Below are positions 1 to 7,564 of a DNA stretch of 64,000 nt, piece after piece. Origin of the DNA: Eubacterium sp. GTDB lineage: Bacteria > Bacillota > Clostridia > Lachnospirales > Lachnospiraceae. Every line of letters begins with the position of its first letter. Position 1 is the first letter of the stretch. The stretch spans positions 1 through 64,000 of the forward strand of contig JAFZRN010000029.1 in NCBI GenBank assembly GCA_017619835.1, read 5' to 3'. The notes under the pieces are model-generated. The model worked only from the letters and a program-made list of their open reading frames with translations. It searched no databases and was not told the origin of the DNA. A program made the translations under genes and the position numbers.

Positions 1-32
1 AAGCCCTGCTTCGGATTGATTTCAAGAAGAAA

Positions 33-413
33 ATGAAGTATGAAGAGGTATATCTTTCTGAGTTCAGTGATGTTTTCTATGTAGAGGAAAAGAATGTTGC
101 TTTGGTACACTGGAAGAAATACTGTGAGCTGGAACAATACCGAACACCTCTGAAAAATGCCCTAAAGGTTATAAAAGACCATACTGCTTGCAATTATGTG
201 GCGGACACCAGAGACGGCTTTGAAGATAATCCGTTGGATACCAAGTGGGTGGCGGAGTATTTTATGCCGAAAGCAAAAGAGTATGGATGCAGGATCATTT
301 ACTTTATCATTGATGAAAACAACTCTCTCAAAGAGGAACTTGAAGGGCAGAAGAAGGATTCGGAACAGCTTTTGGAATTCAGGTATATTTATGGAATAGA
401 TGAAGTCGGATGA
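33..413 (+). CDS. STAS/SpoIIAA-like small protein, possibly 5'-truncated by the window
   Basis: The protein is 126 residues from ATG 33. The beta-alpha-beta layout and the stretch VEEKNVALVHWKKYCELEQY recall the SpoIIAA/STAS-like fold found in small regulatory proteins of Lachnospiraceae, but this is a resemblance and not a motif-level match. The reading frame stays open to base 1 with no stop, and the site before ATG 33 lacks a clear Shine-Dalgarno, so the true start may lie outside the window. It ends 45 bp before a membrane hydrolase on the same strand. Function is not assignable from sequence alone. It belongs to the left chromosomal flank. Confidence 0.5.
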   Translation: MKYEEVYLSEFSDVFYVEEKNVALVHWKKYCELEQYRTPLKNALKVIKDHTACNYVADTRDGFEDNPLDTKWVAEYFMPKAKEYGCRIIYFIIDENNSLKEELEGQKKDSEQLLEFRYIYGIDEVG

Positions 414-458
414 TTTTTTATCTTTCAGTTTAAATGAATAACGAGGTGCAGATTACTA

Positions 459-1550
459 ATGGTTGAGAAAAAGAAAAAATCGAAAAAAAAGATAGTTCTC
501 ATTGTGTTATTAAGCATCATCATTTTGCTGATTGTCGGATGGTGGGCTTTTTGTGTGAAAATGTACAATGATAATTTTGATATAAGTGCAGACAGCTATG
601 CGCCTCTGATGTTGCGCGTTGAGGATTTTGATGGCTTGGAGTGCGCAGAGTACTTTTTTCCCTCGGATAAAGGACAGAAGCTTGCCGGTTATCTTTATAC
701 TAACGGAGATAATCAGCATGGGATAGTAATAATTGCTCACGGATTCGGTGGCGGTGGTCATAATTCTTATATGGATGTAGCGGATTATTTTGCGAGGAAC
801 GGATATTATGTTTTTGCATATGATGCAACTGCAATGGATAAGAGTGAAGGAGAAGGTCTGGGCGGTGTTCCACAAGGAGTGATAGATCTTGACCACGCCA
901 TATCTTTTGTAGAATCGAATAATGATATTCCCGACCTTCCGATTGTATTATTTGGTCATAGCTGGGGCGGATACTGTGTTAGTGCTGTTTTGACTTATCA
1001 TCCGGAAGTTAAGGCTGTTATCGAGTGCTCCGGCTTTAACAGTTCACCGGATATGTTTGAATCAGGTGGCAAGTCGCAAGCCGGGAGTGTTATTTATACA
1101 ATGAGGCCGTTTATTGGACTTCATGAGCGTTTCAAATATGGAAAGTATGCGACAAATACAGCAATGGACGGTTTTGATTCTACGGATGCTTCTGTGATGA
1201 TTGTACACAGCGCTGATGATGGTGTGATAGGGATAGAATACGGATTAGATAAGTATTATGAGAAGTATAAGGATGATTCCCGTTTTACTTTCGTAAGGTT
1301 TGAAGACAGAGGTCATAACGAGATTTTTAACGATCCAGGCAATACCTATAAAGATGAATTCAACACAGAATTTGATAAGTGGCTTGAAACACTTGATTAT
1401 GATTATAATGCCGAGGAAAATAAAGAACGATTCATAGAGGATAAGGCAAACTATATAACTATAAACCTTGATCATGAAAAATGGAGTCATAGATTGGATG
1501 AAGGATTATTTGCGCAATTTTTGGGCTTTTATGAACAGGCGCTAAGATAG
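459..1550 (+). CDS. membrane-anchored alpha/beta hydrolase
   Basis: A 363-residue protein with a lysine-rich N-terminus followed by one hydrophobic helix (about residues 12-33), which places the catalytic domain outside the membrane. The hydrolase signature is complete: oxyanion-loop HGFGG (94-98), nucleophile elbow GHSWGG (166-171, Ser168), a probable acid in SADDG (Asp253/254) and His286 in RGHNE. It should act as an esterase, lipase or peptidase of the serine hydrolase class; the substrate cannot be read from sequence. GAGGTG lies about 12 bp before the ATG, a weak site. It is the last recognisable chromosomal gene before the mobile element. Confidence 0.85.
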   Translation: MVEKKKKSKKKIVLIVLLSIIILLIVGWWAFCVKMYNDNFDISADSYAPLMLRVEDFDGLECAEYFFPSDKGQKLAGYLYTNGDNQHGIVIIAHGFGGGGHNSYMDVADYFARNGYYVFAYDATAMDKSEGEGLGGVPQGVIDLDHAISFVESNNDIPDLPIVLFGHSWGGYCVSAVLTYHPEVKAVIECSGFNSSPDMFESGGKSQAGSVIYTMRPFIGLHERFKYGKYATNTAMDGFDSTDASVMIVHSADDGVIGIEYGLDKYYEKYKDDSRFTFVRFEDRGHNEIFNDPGNTYKDEFNTEFDKWLETLDYDYNAEENKERFIEDKANYITINLDHEKWSHRLDEGLFAQFLGFYEQALR

Positions 1551-1790
1551 AACCATGCCTATAGTCGCTTTATTGATCGTACATAATACCGGAATATAAC
1601 TTGCTAAGGAAAACAGAAAGTTACTGTTACTAGTGCACCGGAAATATATTTAATACGAATACCATTTGCGACAACAAAAATACAACTTACAACAGATTAT
1701 AACCTCTGATGATTTATCTGATGTATTATGCATACATAAGATAAATGAAACGCGAACGAATCGCAGAATAATAAATCGGAGGATATGAAA
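1551..1790. other. intergenic region containing the presumed left ICE boundary
   Basis: About 240 bp of A+T-rich DNA between the hydrolase and the first small ICE gene. It holds no ORF with a ribosome binding site. ATAATACCG at 1583-1591 is found in inverted orientation at 54428-54436, near the other end of the element. An A-rich stretch at about 1671-1686 partly resembles 54310-54322. Neither match is long enough to name the attachment site. The sequence just before the next gene (GGAGG at 1778-1782) is a strong ribosome binding site. Confidence 0.4.
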
Positions 1791-2024
1791 ATGAAGAATA
1801 CAAATAAGGAAATCGTAATTACAGGAAAGATGGTAGTAAAGGCAGCTATGATAGTAGCACTTGTAGCAACAGTAGTTATTATGGGACTTGGTATTTATCA
1901 TGCAGATAGCCGTTTAATTGGAGAGGCATCATTGTTTGCTTGTGTTCAGTGTGGATACTGGTCAGCATTAGAGCTTAAGAAGAAAAGTGCTAAGAAAGTT
2001 GAAAAGAATGAAGTAGTTGCATAA
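1791..2024 (+). CDS. small single-span membrane protein of the ICE
   Basis: A 77-residue protein with one hydrophobic helix (about residues 16-36, KAAMIVALVATVVIMGLGIY) and a short basic C-terminus. Two in-frame ATGs exist at 1785 and 1791. GGAGG at 1778-1782 is only 2 bp from the first but 8 bp from the second, so 1791 is chosen. It is followed by a strong terminator and so is probably its own transcription unit. No family is recognised. It may be the first gene inside the element, though it could also belong to the flank. Confidence 0.55.
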   Translation: MKNTNKEIVITGKMVVKAAMIVALVATVVIMGLGIYHADSRLIGEASLFACVQCGYWSALELKKKSAKKVEKNEVVA

Positions 2025-2050
2025 TAATATATGAATTAGATACAGCGCTA

Positions 2051-2088
2051 GGGCATCATGAGTAGATTTACTCGTGGTGTCCTTTTTT
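2051..2088 (+). terminator. rho-independent terminator
   Basis: A 12-bp stem (GGGCATCATGAG at 2051-2062 with CTCGTGGTGTCC at 2071-2082, three G-U pairs) is followed by TTTTTT. It closes the small membrane protein gene ending at 2024. Confidence 0.85.
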
Positions 2089-2106
2089 CGTGGAAAGGAG
2101 AATCAT

Positions 2107-2283
2107 ATGTGGAATATGGATTATATCTATGATTTACCGCTGGTCGTCAAAATCATAATCCTGATCATTGGATTAGACATATTTTTTATAGCATACTGGA
2201 CCGGTGCTAAGAAAAAGGATATAGAAGACGATGTAACGGAAAAACCTTTGGACGAAAAGTCCAGAAGTTCAATTGATGACTAA
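2107..2283 (+). CDS. small membrane protein at the head of the transfer region
   Basis: A 58-residue protein with one hydrophobic helix (about residues 12-33) and an acidic C-terminal tail. AAAGGAG at 2094-2100 is 6 bp before ATG 2107, which decides this start over an in-frame upstream GTG/ATG at 2074 that overlaps the terminator. No family is recognised. Its last codons contain one copy of an element-specific 27-bp palindrome (2243-2269) that recurs in two intergenic spots of the transfer operon. Confidence 0.55.
   Translation: MWNMDYIYDLPLVVKIIILIIGLDIFFIAYWTGAKKKDIEDDVTEKPLDEKSRSSIDD
2243..2269 (-). repeat. 27-bp palindromic element, copy A (inverted orientation)
   Basis: AACCTTTGGAC, gaaaa, GTCCAGAAGTT. 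This is the reverse orientation of copies B (7084-7110) and C (12322-12348), with the same GGAC-N5-GTCC core. Unlike the other two it lies inside a coding region, at the end of the 58-residue protein gene. Confidence 0.75.
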
Positions 2284-2343
2284 GTGTATATCACCTTATG
2301 GTGTTTATAAATATACAAATCTGAAGAGAGGAGGAAAAGAAAA

Positions 2344-2751
2344 ATGAGTTATGCAGATATTCGTGCCAAGAAGGGTACAGCAAGTCCGCTGATAAAGCCG
2401 GGAGATAAGAAGCTTACAACAGATGATGTTGAGAATAAGATTCTTACTGTTACAGGTGTAGATCTGATTTCTACAAAGGGAAATGGTGAATGCGGTCTTA
2501 TCACTTTTAAGGAGATTCCGAATGCATTTTACTTTTGTGGCAAGTTTCTTACTGATATGTGCAGAGATTTCCTTAATGATGAGGAAGCTCTAAGTGATCT
2601 TAATGCTGGCAAGGTCAGAATCAGAATCTATCGTACTAAATCCAAGACTGGGAATACTTATGTTACATTTGAATATGTAACAGAAGAAGCTGAGCAGAAC
2701 TATGGATTTGTAGATGCAGATGTTGATGACTTGCCATTTAAGACTGAGTAA
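2344..2751 (+). CDS. SSB-like ICE protein with acidic DDLPF tail
   Basis: A 135-residue protein, strong AGAGGAGG site before the ATG. The body reads as beta-rich (ILTVTGVDLIST, GLITFKEIP, TYVTFEYVTEE). It ends in ADVDDLPFKTE, close to the C-terminal tip DDDLPF/DDDIPF that SSB proteins use to recruit partner enzymes, except that three residues follow the Phe. That suggests a single-strand DNA-binding or SSB-mimicking protein that protects or routes transferred DNA. The OB-fold itself cannot be proven by eye. It heads the VirD4 operon, 12 bp before the DUF3801 gene. Confidence 0.5.
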   Translation: MSYADIRAKKGTASPLIKPGDKKLTTDDVENKILTVTGVDLISTKGNGECGLITFKEIPNAFYFCGKFLTDMCRDFLNDEEALSDLNAGKVRIRIYRTKSKTGNTYVTFEYVTEEAEQNYGFVDADVDDLPFKTE

Positions 2752-2763
2752 GGAGGTTGACTA

Positions 2764-3549
2764 ATGGTTGATGAATTAACTCAGGAAAGCTTTCAGACCG
2801 GAAAGGCTATTGTTACAGTCAGTGTTGATATCATTCAGGCTATTGCTGATGCCTGCAGAAAGTCTGAGGAAGCAAAGGCAAATATGACACCGGAGCAAAA
2901 AGAAAATGTACTTAAGAAGGTTGTCGGACTGGTGACTTCAAACTATAAGGAAACACATGGCTCTTTAAAGACATTCAATAAAGAAGGTGCTGATGTTGCT
3001 CATCTGGACGTATCAGATGAGAGAACGGCAGAAATAATAAAGGATGTCTGCAAGAAGAGCCATATTCCTGTAGATATGAAAGAAACTCCAAGGGCTGACG
3101 GAAGCTGCAGTTATGTGGCATTTTGTGAGGTGAAGAGCGTTGATCAGTTAACTGCGATTATCGAGATGGCGTCGAAACAGGTAGCAGAGGAACAAGAAGC
3201 GATGACCAGGACAGTTGTAGTATTTAACGAAAAAGGCGAAGAGCTTGTTTCTGAAAACTTTGTAAAGGAATCTGACATAGATTATGAGAAGATCTCCGAG
3301 GTGCAGGATAAAGCAGTAAGATTTGAAATCAGGGATAACAATAAAAATGTTCTTGATAAGGGGGATATGATTCCTGGAGAGGATTCAAAAGAAAAGATAA
3401 AGGAAAAGGCTGTTGAACATGGTCTAAAAGAAAAGAAATCACTAAAAGAAAGAATCAAATCCAAGAAAGAGCTGTCACAGAAGAAGGATAAGAACAGACA
3501 GCGTGAGAAAGTTAAACAGAAGACGAAGAATCGGAATCAGTCGAGGTAG
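2764..3549 (+). CDS. PcfB-like DUF3801 protein
   Basis: A 261-residue cytoplasmic protein; GGAGG lies 7 bp before the ATG. The central part (about residues 75-140: SLKTFNKEGADV, then a segment ending SYVAFCEVKSVDQLTAIIE) follows the pattern of DUF3801/PcfB proteins, which are encoded directly upstream of the coupling protein in Gram-positive conjugative elements. PcfB of pCF10 is an accessory factor that links processed DNA to the coupling protein PcfC. The last 45 residues are a run of Lys/Glu/Arg, probably unstructured and nucleic-acid-binding. The stop at 3547-3549 overlaps an upstream GTG of virD4, so the two genes are coupled. Confidence 0.6.
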   Translation: MVDELTQESFQTGKAIVTVSVDIIQAIADACRKSEEAKANMTPEQKENVLKKVVGLVTSNYKETHGSLKTFNKEGADVAHLDVSDERTAEIIKDVCKKSHIPVDMKETPRADGSCSYVAFCEVKSVDQLTAIIEMASKQVAEEQEAMTRTVVVFNEKGEELVSENFVKESDIDYEKISEVQDKAVRFEIRDNNKNVLDKGDMIPGEDSKEKIKEKAVEHGLKEKKSLKERIKSKKELSQKKDKNRQREKVKQKTKNRNQSR

Positions 3550-3554
3550 TGCCT

Positions 3555-5603
3555 ATGGGTAGTAACAAGATTGTGAAAGGTATTCTAAGCGATATTGGGC
3601 AACTTCCAAGGAAAGCACTTAAGCCATATATGAAGAATGGGAAGATTAATGCCAATAAGGTCGCAATAGATTTGATACCATTCCTGGTTCTTTTTTATTT
3701 TGTTAATAAGTTTCTCCAAGCTGCTGAGGCAAGTACTAAAACAGATCTGCTGGATAAATGTGTTGACGGCTTCCAATTGTTCTTTCAGGTAAAGCCTTAT
3801 ATAGCTCCAAGTATAAAACTGTTTCCTTTGCTTGGTGGAATAACAGCAGGTATCGCATTTAAGCTTTATATGAATGCCAGGAAGAAAAATGCAAAGCAGT
3901 TCAGGAAAGGTGAGGAATATGGTTCTGCCAAGTGGGGAAATGATAAGGACTTTGAACCTTATGTGGATCCGAATAAGTGGAACAATATACCACTTACCGC
4001 TACTGAATGGCTTCGCATGACCAGACCGAACCATCCTAAGTATGACAGAAATAAAAATATCCTGATCGTAGGTGGATCCGGGGCCGGAAAGACCAGAGGT
4101 TTTGTAAAACCGAACCTGATGCAGATGCATAGTTCATATTGCATTACTGATCCCAAGGGAACAATCCTGGTTGAATGCGGAAAGATGCTGCAGAGAGGAT
4201 ATTATCTTTTTGATAAGGATCTTACACCTGAACAGCAGAAGTATTACAAGGATCATCCAAGGGATAAATCCGGAAGGATCCTGAGTAAGAAAAACAAAGT
4301 TCCAATTCGTATTCCTTATAAGATAAAAGTGTTTAATACAATAAACTTTAAAAAGTCCATGCATTATAATCCGTTTGCTTACATTAAAACAGAGCAGGAC
4401 ATTCTTAAGTTCGTAAATACTCTTATAGCGAATACAAAGGGTGAGGGAGCTCAGGCAGGTGAGGATTTCTGGGTTAAGGCGGAAAGGCTGCTGTTTACTG
4501 CACTGGTGGCTTATATAGTCAGTTACTGTAAGCCAAGTGAGAGGAACTTCGTATCGCTTCTTGCAATGATAGATGCCTCAGAAACCAGAGAAGATGATGA
4601 AGCATTTGAGAATGCTATAGATCTCATGTTCAAGGATATTGAGTTTGGAAATGAGGAAGAAGGGATAGAAAAGGATCCTGATTCATTTGCTGTAAGGCAG
4701 TATAAGAAGTATAAGCTTGCTGCAGGCAAGACTGCAAAATCAATCCTTATTTCATGTGGTGCGAGACTAGCGCCATTTGATATTGAAGAGATAAGAGAGA
4801 TAACAGCGTATGATGAACTGAATCTGGGTGATATCGGGATCCATAAGACAGCACTATTTGTCATTATTTCCGATACTGATGATTCAATCAATTTCCTTGT
4901 ATCAATAATGTATACGCAGCTTTTTAATCTGCTTTGTACCATAGCGGATGATAAATATAATGGTAAGCTGCCGGTCCATGTCAGGTGTATCCTCGATGAG
5001 TTCGCCAACATCGGACAGATTCCCAAATTTGATAAGCTTATAGCAACCATCAGAAGCAGAGAGATATCTGCTTCTATTATTTTGCAATCAAAAGCGCAGC
5101 TTAAGGCGATCTATAAGGATAATGCCGAAACGATTGAAGGAAACTGTGACACATTTTTATTCCTTGGAGGCAAGGAGAAGTCAACACTTAAAGACCTGGC
5201 AGATGTGCTGGGTAAGGAAACGATAGACACATATAATACCTCGGATACAAGAGGTACAAACCTGTCCTATGGTCTGAATTATCAAAAGCTTGGACGGGAA
5301 CTTATGAGCCAAGACCGCCTGGCTCTGATGGATGGCGGCAAATGTATCTTACAGGTGCGTGGTGTAAGACCTTTCTTTTCAGATAAGGTCGATATAACCA
5401 AGCACGATATGTATAAGGAGCTTTCAGATGCAGATAAGAAAAATGAATTCGACATTGAAAAATATGTTGCGAATTATGGAATGCCGAAGATACCGAAGGA
5501 TACTAAGTTTATGGAACTTGATTTTAATGGAGTTACGATTCCGGATGATCTGGTTAACCTTGCGTATGAAGAGGCAGTTGCTGCATGTGAAGACTCAGAA
5601 TAA
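3555..5603 (+). CDS. virD4: VirD4/TcpA-type conjugative coupling ATPase
   Basis: A 682-residue type IV coupling protein. Two membrane helices near the N-terminus (about 36-56 and 90-108) are followed by the TraG/VirD4 ATPase domain with Walker A GGSGAGKT (173-180) and Walker B CILDEFANIG (478-487). It recognises the relaxase-DNA complex and feeds it to the secretion channel. A GTG at 3549 is in frame, but GAGG at 3543-3546 is better spaced (8 bp) for ATG 3555. It sits between the PcfB-like gene and maff2, the usual order in clostridial CTns. Length is normal for the family. Confidence 0.95.
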   Translation: MGSNKIVKGILSDIGQLPRKALKPYMKNGKINANKVAIDLIPFLVLFYFVNKFLQAAEASTKTDLLDKCVDGFQLFFQVKPYIAPSIKLFPLLGGITAGIAFKLYMNARKKNAKQFRKGEEYGSAKWGNDKDFEPYVDPNKWNNIPLTATEWLRMTRPNHPKYDRNKNILIVGGSGAGKTRGFVKPNLMQMHSSYCITDPKGTILVECGKMLQRGYYLFDKDLTPEQQKYYKDHPRDKSGRILSKKNKVPIRIPYKIKVFNTINFKKSMHYNPFAYIKTEQDILKFVNTLIANTKGEGAQAGEDFWVKAERLLFTALVAYIVSYCKPSERNFVSLLAMIDASETREDDEAFENAIDLMFKDIEFGNEEEGIEKDPDSFAVRQYKKYKLAAGKTAKSILISCGARLAPFDIEEIREITAYDELNLGDIGIHKTALFVIISDTDDSINFLVSIMYTQLFNLLCTIADDKYNGKLPVHVRCILDEFANIGQIPKFDKLIATIRSREISASIILQSKAQLKAIYKDNAETIEGNCDTFLFLGGKEKSTLKDLADVLGKETIDTYNTSDTRGTNLSYGLNYQKLGRELMSQDRLALMDGGKCILQVRGVRPFFSDKVDITKHDMYKELSDADKKNEFDIEKYVANYGMPKIPKDTKFMELDFNGVTIPDDLVNLAYEEAVAACEDSE

Positions 5604-5630
5604 TCAATATTTTAGAAGGAGATTTTTAAG

Positions 5631-6026
5631 ATGTTAAGTACAGTAATATCAAGTTTTGTTGGTTTTAAAGAGATGGTGCTTGCAAAGATGCTTACCTTTG
5701 TTGTATCGCTGAATATTGGTCAGTATCTGAATCCGGATACCTGTCCTGATTATGTGAAGAATAGTAAGCTGGGTTCTACAGCAGTTGCCCTCCTGGATTA
5801 CACTACATTTCTTCAGAGTGGTGTCAAGGCACTGAAGGTTGTTATCATAGCAGTAGGCGGTGGTCTTGCAGTTCTTGGTGTAGTAAACCTTCTTGAAGGT
5901 TATGGTAATGATAACCCTGGTGCTAAGTCACAAGGAATGAAACAGTTCATGGCTGGTGCCGGCGTTATGCTTATAGGAGCACTTCTTGTACCAAAGCTTT
6001 CAGATCTTATACCATCAACACTGTAA
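5631..6026 (+). CDS. Maff2-family membrane protein of the transfer channel
   Basis: A 131-residue protein with an AGAAGGAG site. The stretch GGGLAVLGVVNLLEGYGNDN followed by GAKSQGMKQFMAGAGV is diagnostic of the Maff2 family, small two-helix membrane proteins found between virD4 and virB6-like genes in clostridial ICEs. Hydrophobic helices lie at about residues 66-84 and 105-122. It is thought to act in the type IV channel, in the position where VirB2/TrbC pilin-like proteins sit in other systems; that role is inference. A strong hairpin follows and may limit read-through so that this gene is expressed more than those downstream. Confidence 0.85.
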   Translation: MLSTVISSFVGFKEMVLAKMLTFVVSLNIGQYLNPDTCPDYVKNSKLGSTAVALLDYTTFLQSGVKALKVVIIAVGGGLAVLGVVNLLEGYGNDNPGAKSQGMKQFMAGAGVMLIGALLVPKLSDLIPSTL

Positions 6027-6043
6027 AAGATTATTAATGTTAC

Positions 6044-6081
6044 GGCAGTCATTACAGATAGTAGTGGCTGCCTTGATTTTT
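6044..6081 (+). terminator. intercistronic hairpin, possible partial terminator
   Basis: GGCAGTCA (6044-6051) pairs with TGGCTGCC (6065-6072), with TAC/GTA extending the stem inward, followed by TTGATTTTT. It sits between maff2 and the virB6-like gene in the same operon, so it probably attenuates and does not fully stop transcription. Confidence 0.6.
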
Positions 6082-6094
6082 AAGGAGATGAAAT

Positions 6095-7075
6095 ATGTTT
6101 CAATTCACACCGGTTTTTCTTGGGCTGTTTGATAGTACGGTCCAGAAACTGATGAATGGATTCAGGGACATTTTCTACGAGCTTGCATATATGAATCTGG
6201 ACAACATGCTTTCTGATATGAATGAGAAAGTGGCGACCATAAGCACGGAGCTCTCGACATCACCGGAAAGCTGGCAGGGCGGCACCATATGGACTCTGAT
6301 AAAAAGTATAGCGGAAAATGTAGCTCTTCCGGTTGCCGGAACAGTATTCACATTCGTTGTGCTCTGGGAGCTTATATCGATGCTGATCCAGCCAAATAAC
6401 CTGGCAGATGTTGATTTTGTATCAGTACTTATGAAGTGGCTGATTAAGACGATAGTGGCAGCATGGTTCATTTCCAATTCACTGATCATATGCAACTGTT
6501 TCTTCGGCCTTGGGGCCTCGATGGTGGGAAAGACCACAACGACGCTTAATACCATAACGACGGAGAATACACAGGGCTCGACGCTGCTTACATATCTGAC
6601 GGATAACTACGGGGATCTGGATGCAGATGCGGAACCGGGTGATGTATCGGGGCTTATTAGTCTTACCATATCAACCTGGTTCATAGATCTGATAATCAAG
6701 TTCATGGGAATACTCATAACTATAATCCTGTATTCCAGAATGATTTCCATTTACTTGCATTGTGCCGTGGCGCCTCTGCCTCTGGCGACGATAACGAATC
6801 ATCAGTTATCAAATATCGGTCAGGGGTATCTGAAGAATCTTTTTGCGCTGGCAATGCAGGCAGTTCTCATGATGATATGCGTGGCAATTTACGGTGTGCT
6901 CGTAGCACATGTTTTTGATCCTAATACCATAACCGTTGATCCGGAGAACGGAGTAACGGCACTTAAACTATTAACAAAAGCGTGTTGGAGTACAGTAGGT
7001 ATTTCAATACTTCTTGTATATACCATGTTCAAATGTGAAGGAATCACCAAGCAGATATTTGCGATACAGACTTAG
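6095..7075 (+). CDS. VirB6/TrbL-like polytopic membrane protein
   Basis: A 326-residue protein with a hydrophilic N-terminal segment and about five to six membrane helices from residue 70 on (for example LPVAGTVFTFVVLWELISML and the clusters near 190-220, 245-270 and 290-312). Position between maff2 and prgI, topology and length fit the VirB6/TrbL-like channel subunit of clostridial ICEs (CD0411-like). It would line the inner part of the conjugation pore. AAGGAG lies 6 bp before the ATG. Sequence motifs are weak in this family, so the call leans on context. Confidence 0.75.
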   Translation: MFQFTPVFLGLFDSTVQKLMNGFRDIFYELAYMNLDNMLSDMNEKVATISTELSTSPESWQGGTIWTLIKSIAENVALPVAGTVFTFVVLWELISMLIQPNNLADVDFVSVLMKWLIKTIVAAWFISNSLIICNCFFGLGASMVGKTTTTLNTITTENTQGSTLLTYLTDNYGDLDADAEPGDVSGLISLTISTWFIDLIIKFMGILITIILYSRMISIYLHCAVAPLPLATITNHQLSNIGQGYLKNLFALAMQAVLMMICVAIYGVLVAHVFDPNTITVDPENGVTALKLLTKACWSTVGISILLVYTMFKCEGITKQIFAIQT

Positions 7076-7083
7076 TGATCCAT

Positions 7084-7110
7084 AACTTCTGGACGAAAAG
7101 TCCAAAGGTT
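7084..7110 (+). repeat. 27-bp palindromic element, copy B
   Basis: AACTTCTGGAC, gaaaa, GTCCAAAGGTT, located 8 bp after the virB6-like stop and 26 bp before prgI. In RNA it folds into an 11-bp stem with one A-C mismatch and one G-U pair. The same sequence recurs at 12322-12348 and inverted at 2243-2269. Confidence 0.8.
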
Positions 7111-7135
7111 TGAAACATGGGGAAAGGAAATATAA

Positions 7136-7564
7136 ATGGCATATGTAGATGTACCCAAGGATCTGACTAACATAAAGACCAAGTTCATAGGGAACTTCAC
7201 CAAGCGGCAGTGTGTCTGTTTTGGTATCGGTATAGTGGTCGGTTTCCCGGGATATTTCATAGTAAGGAGCGTCGCAGGGACAACACCGGCGTTTTATTCT
7301 CTTATCGCGCTGATGGCTCCGTTCTTCCTTTTTGGACTTGTGGAAAAGGACGGACTTCCCCTGGAGGTTTACTTACTGAATTATATAAGACACCGCTTTG
7401 CCTATCCCCAGATACGCCTCATGGGTTCGGAAAATATATATGAATACTATGAGGATAAACGTAAAGTTGAGATAGAACAGAGACGTCTTGAAAAAATGAA
7501 TAAGAAGGGGGGTGAGACGGAAAAATGGCACAGGATATTCAGAAATCCCGAAACACTCCCGTAG
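7136..7564 (+). CDS. prgI: PrgI-family membrane protein
   Basis: A 142-residue protein with two adjacent membrane helices (about residues 25-45 and 50-72) followed by VYLLNYIRHRFAYPQIR, typical of PrgI-family proteins that precede VirB4 ATPases in Gram-positive transfer systems and correspond to VirB3-like subunits. The start has GGAAAGG 8 bp upstream. Its 3' end overlaps virB4 by 40 bp in another frame, which implies translational coupling between the channel subunit and its ATPase. Confidence 0.85.
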   Translation: MAYVDVPKDLTNIKTKFIGNFTKRQCVCFGIGIVVGFPGYFIVRSVAGTTPAFYSLIALMAPFFLFGLVEKDGLPLEVYLLNYIRHRFAYPQIRLMGSENIYEYYEDKRKVEIEQRRLEKMNKKGGETEKWHRIFRNPETLP

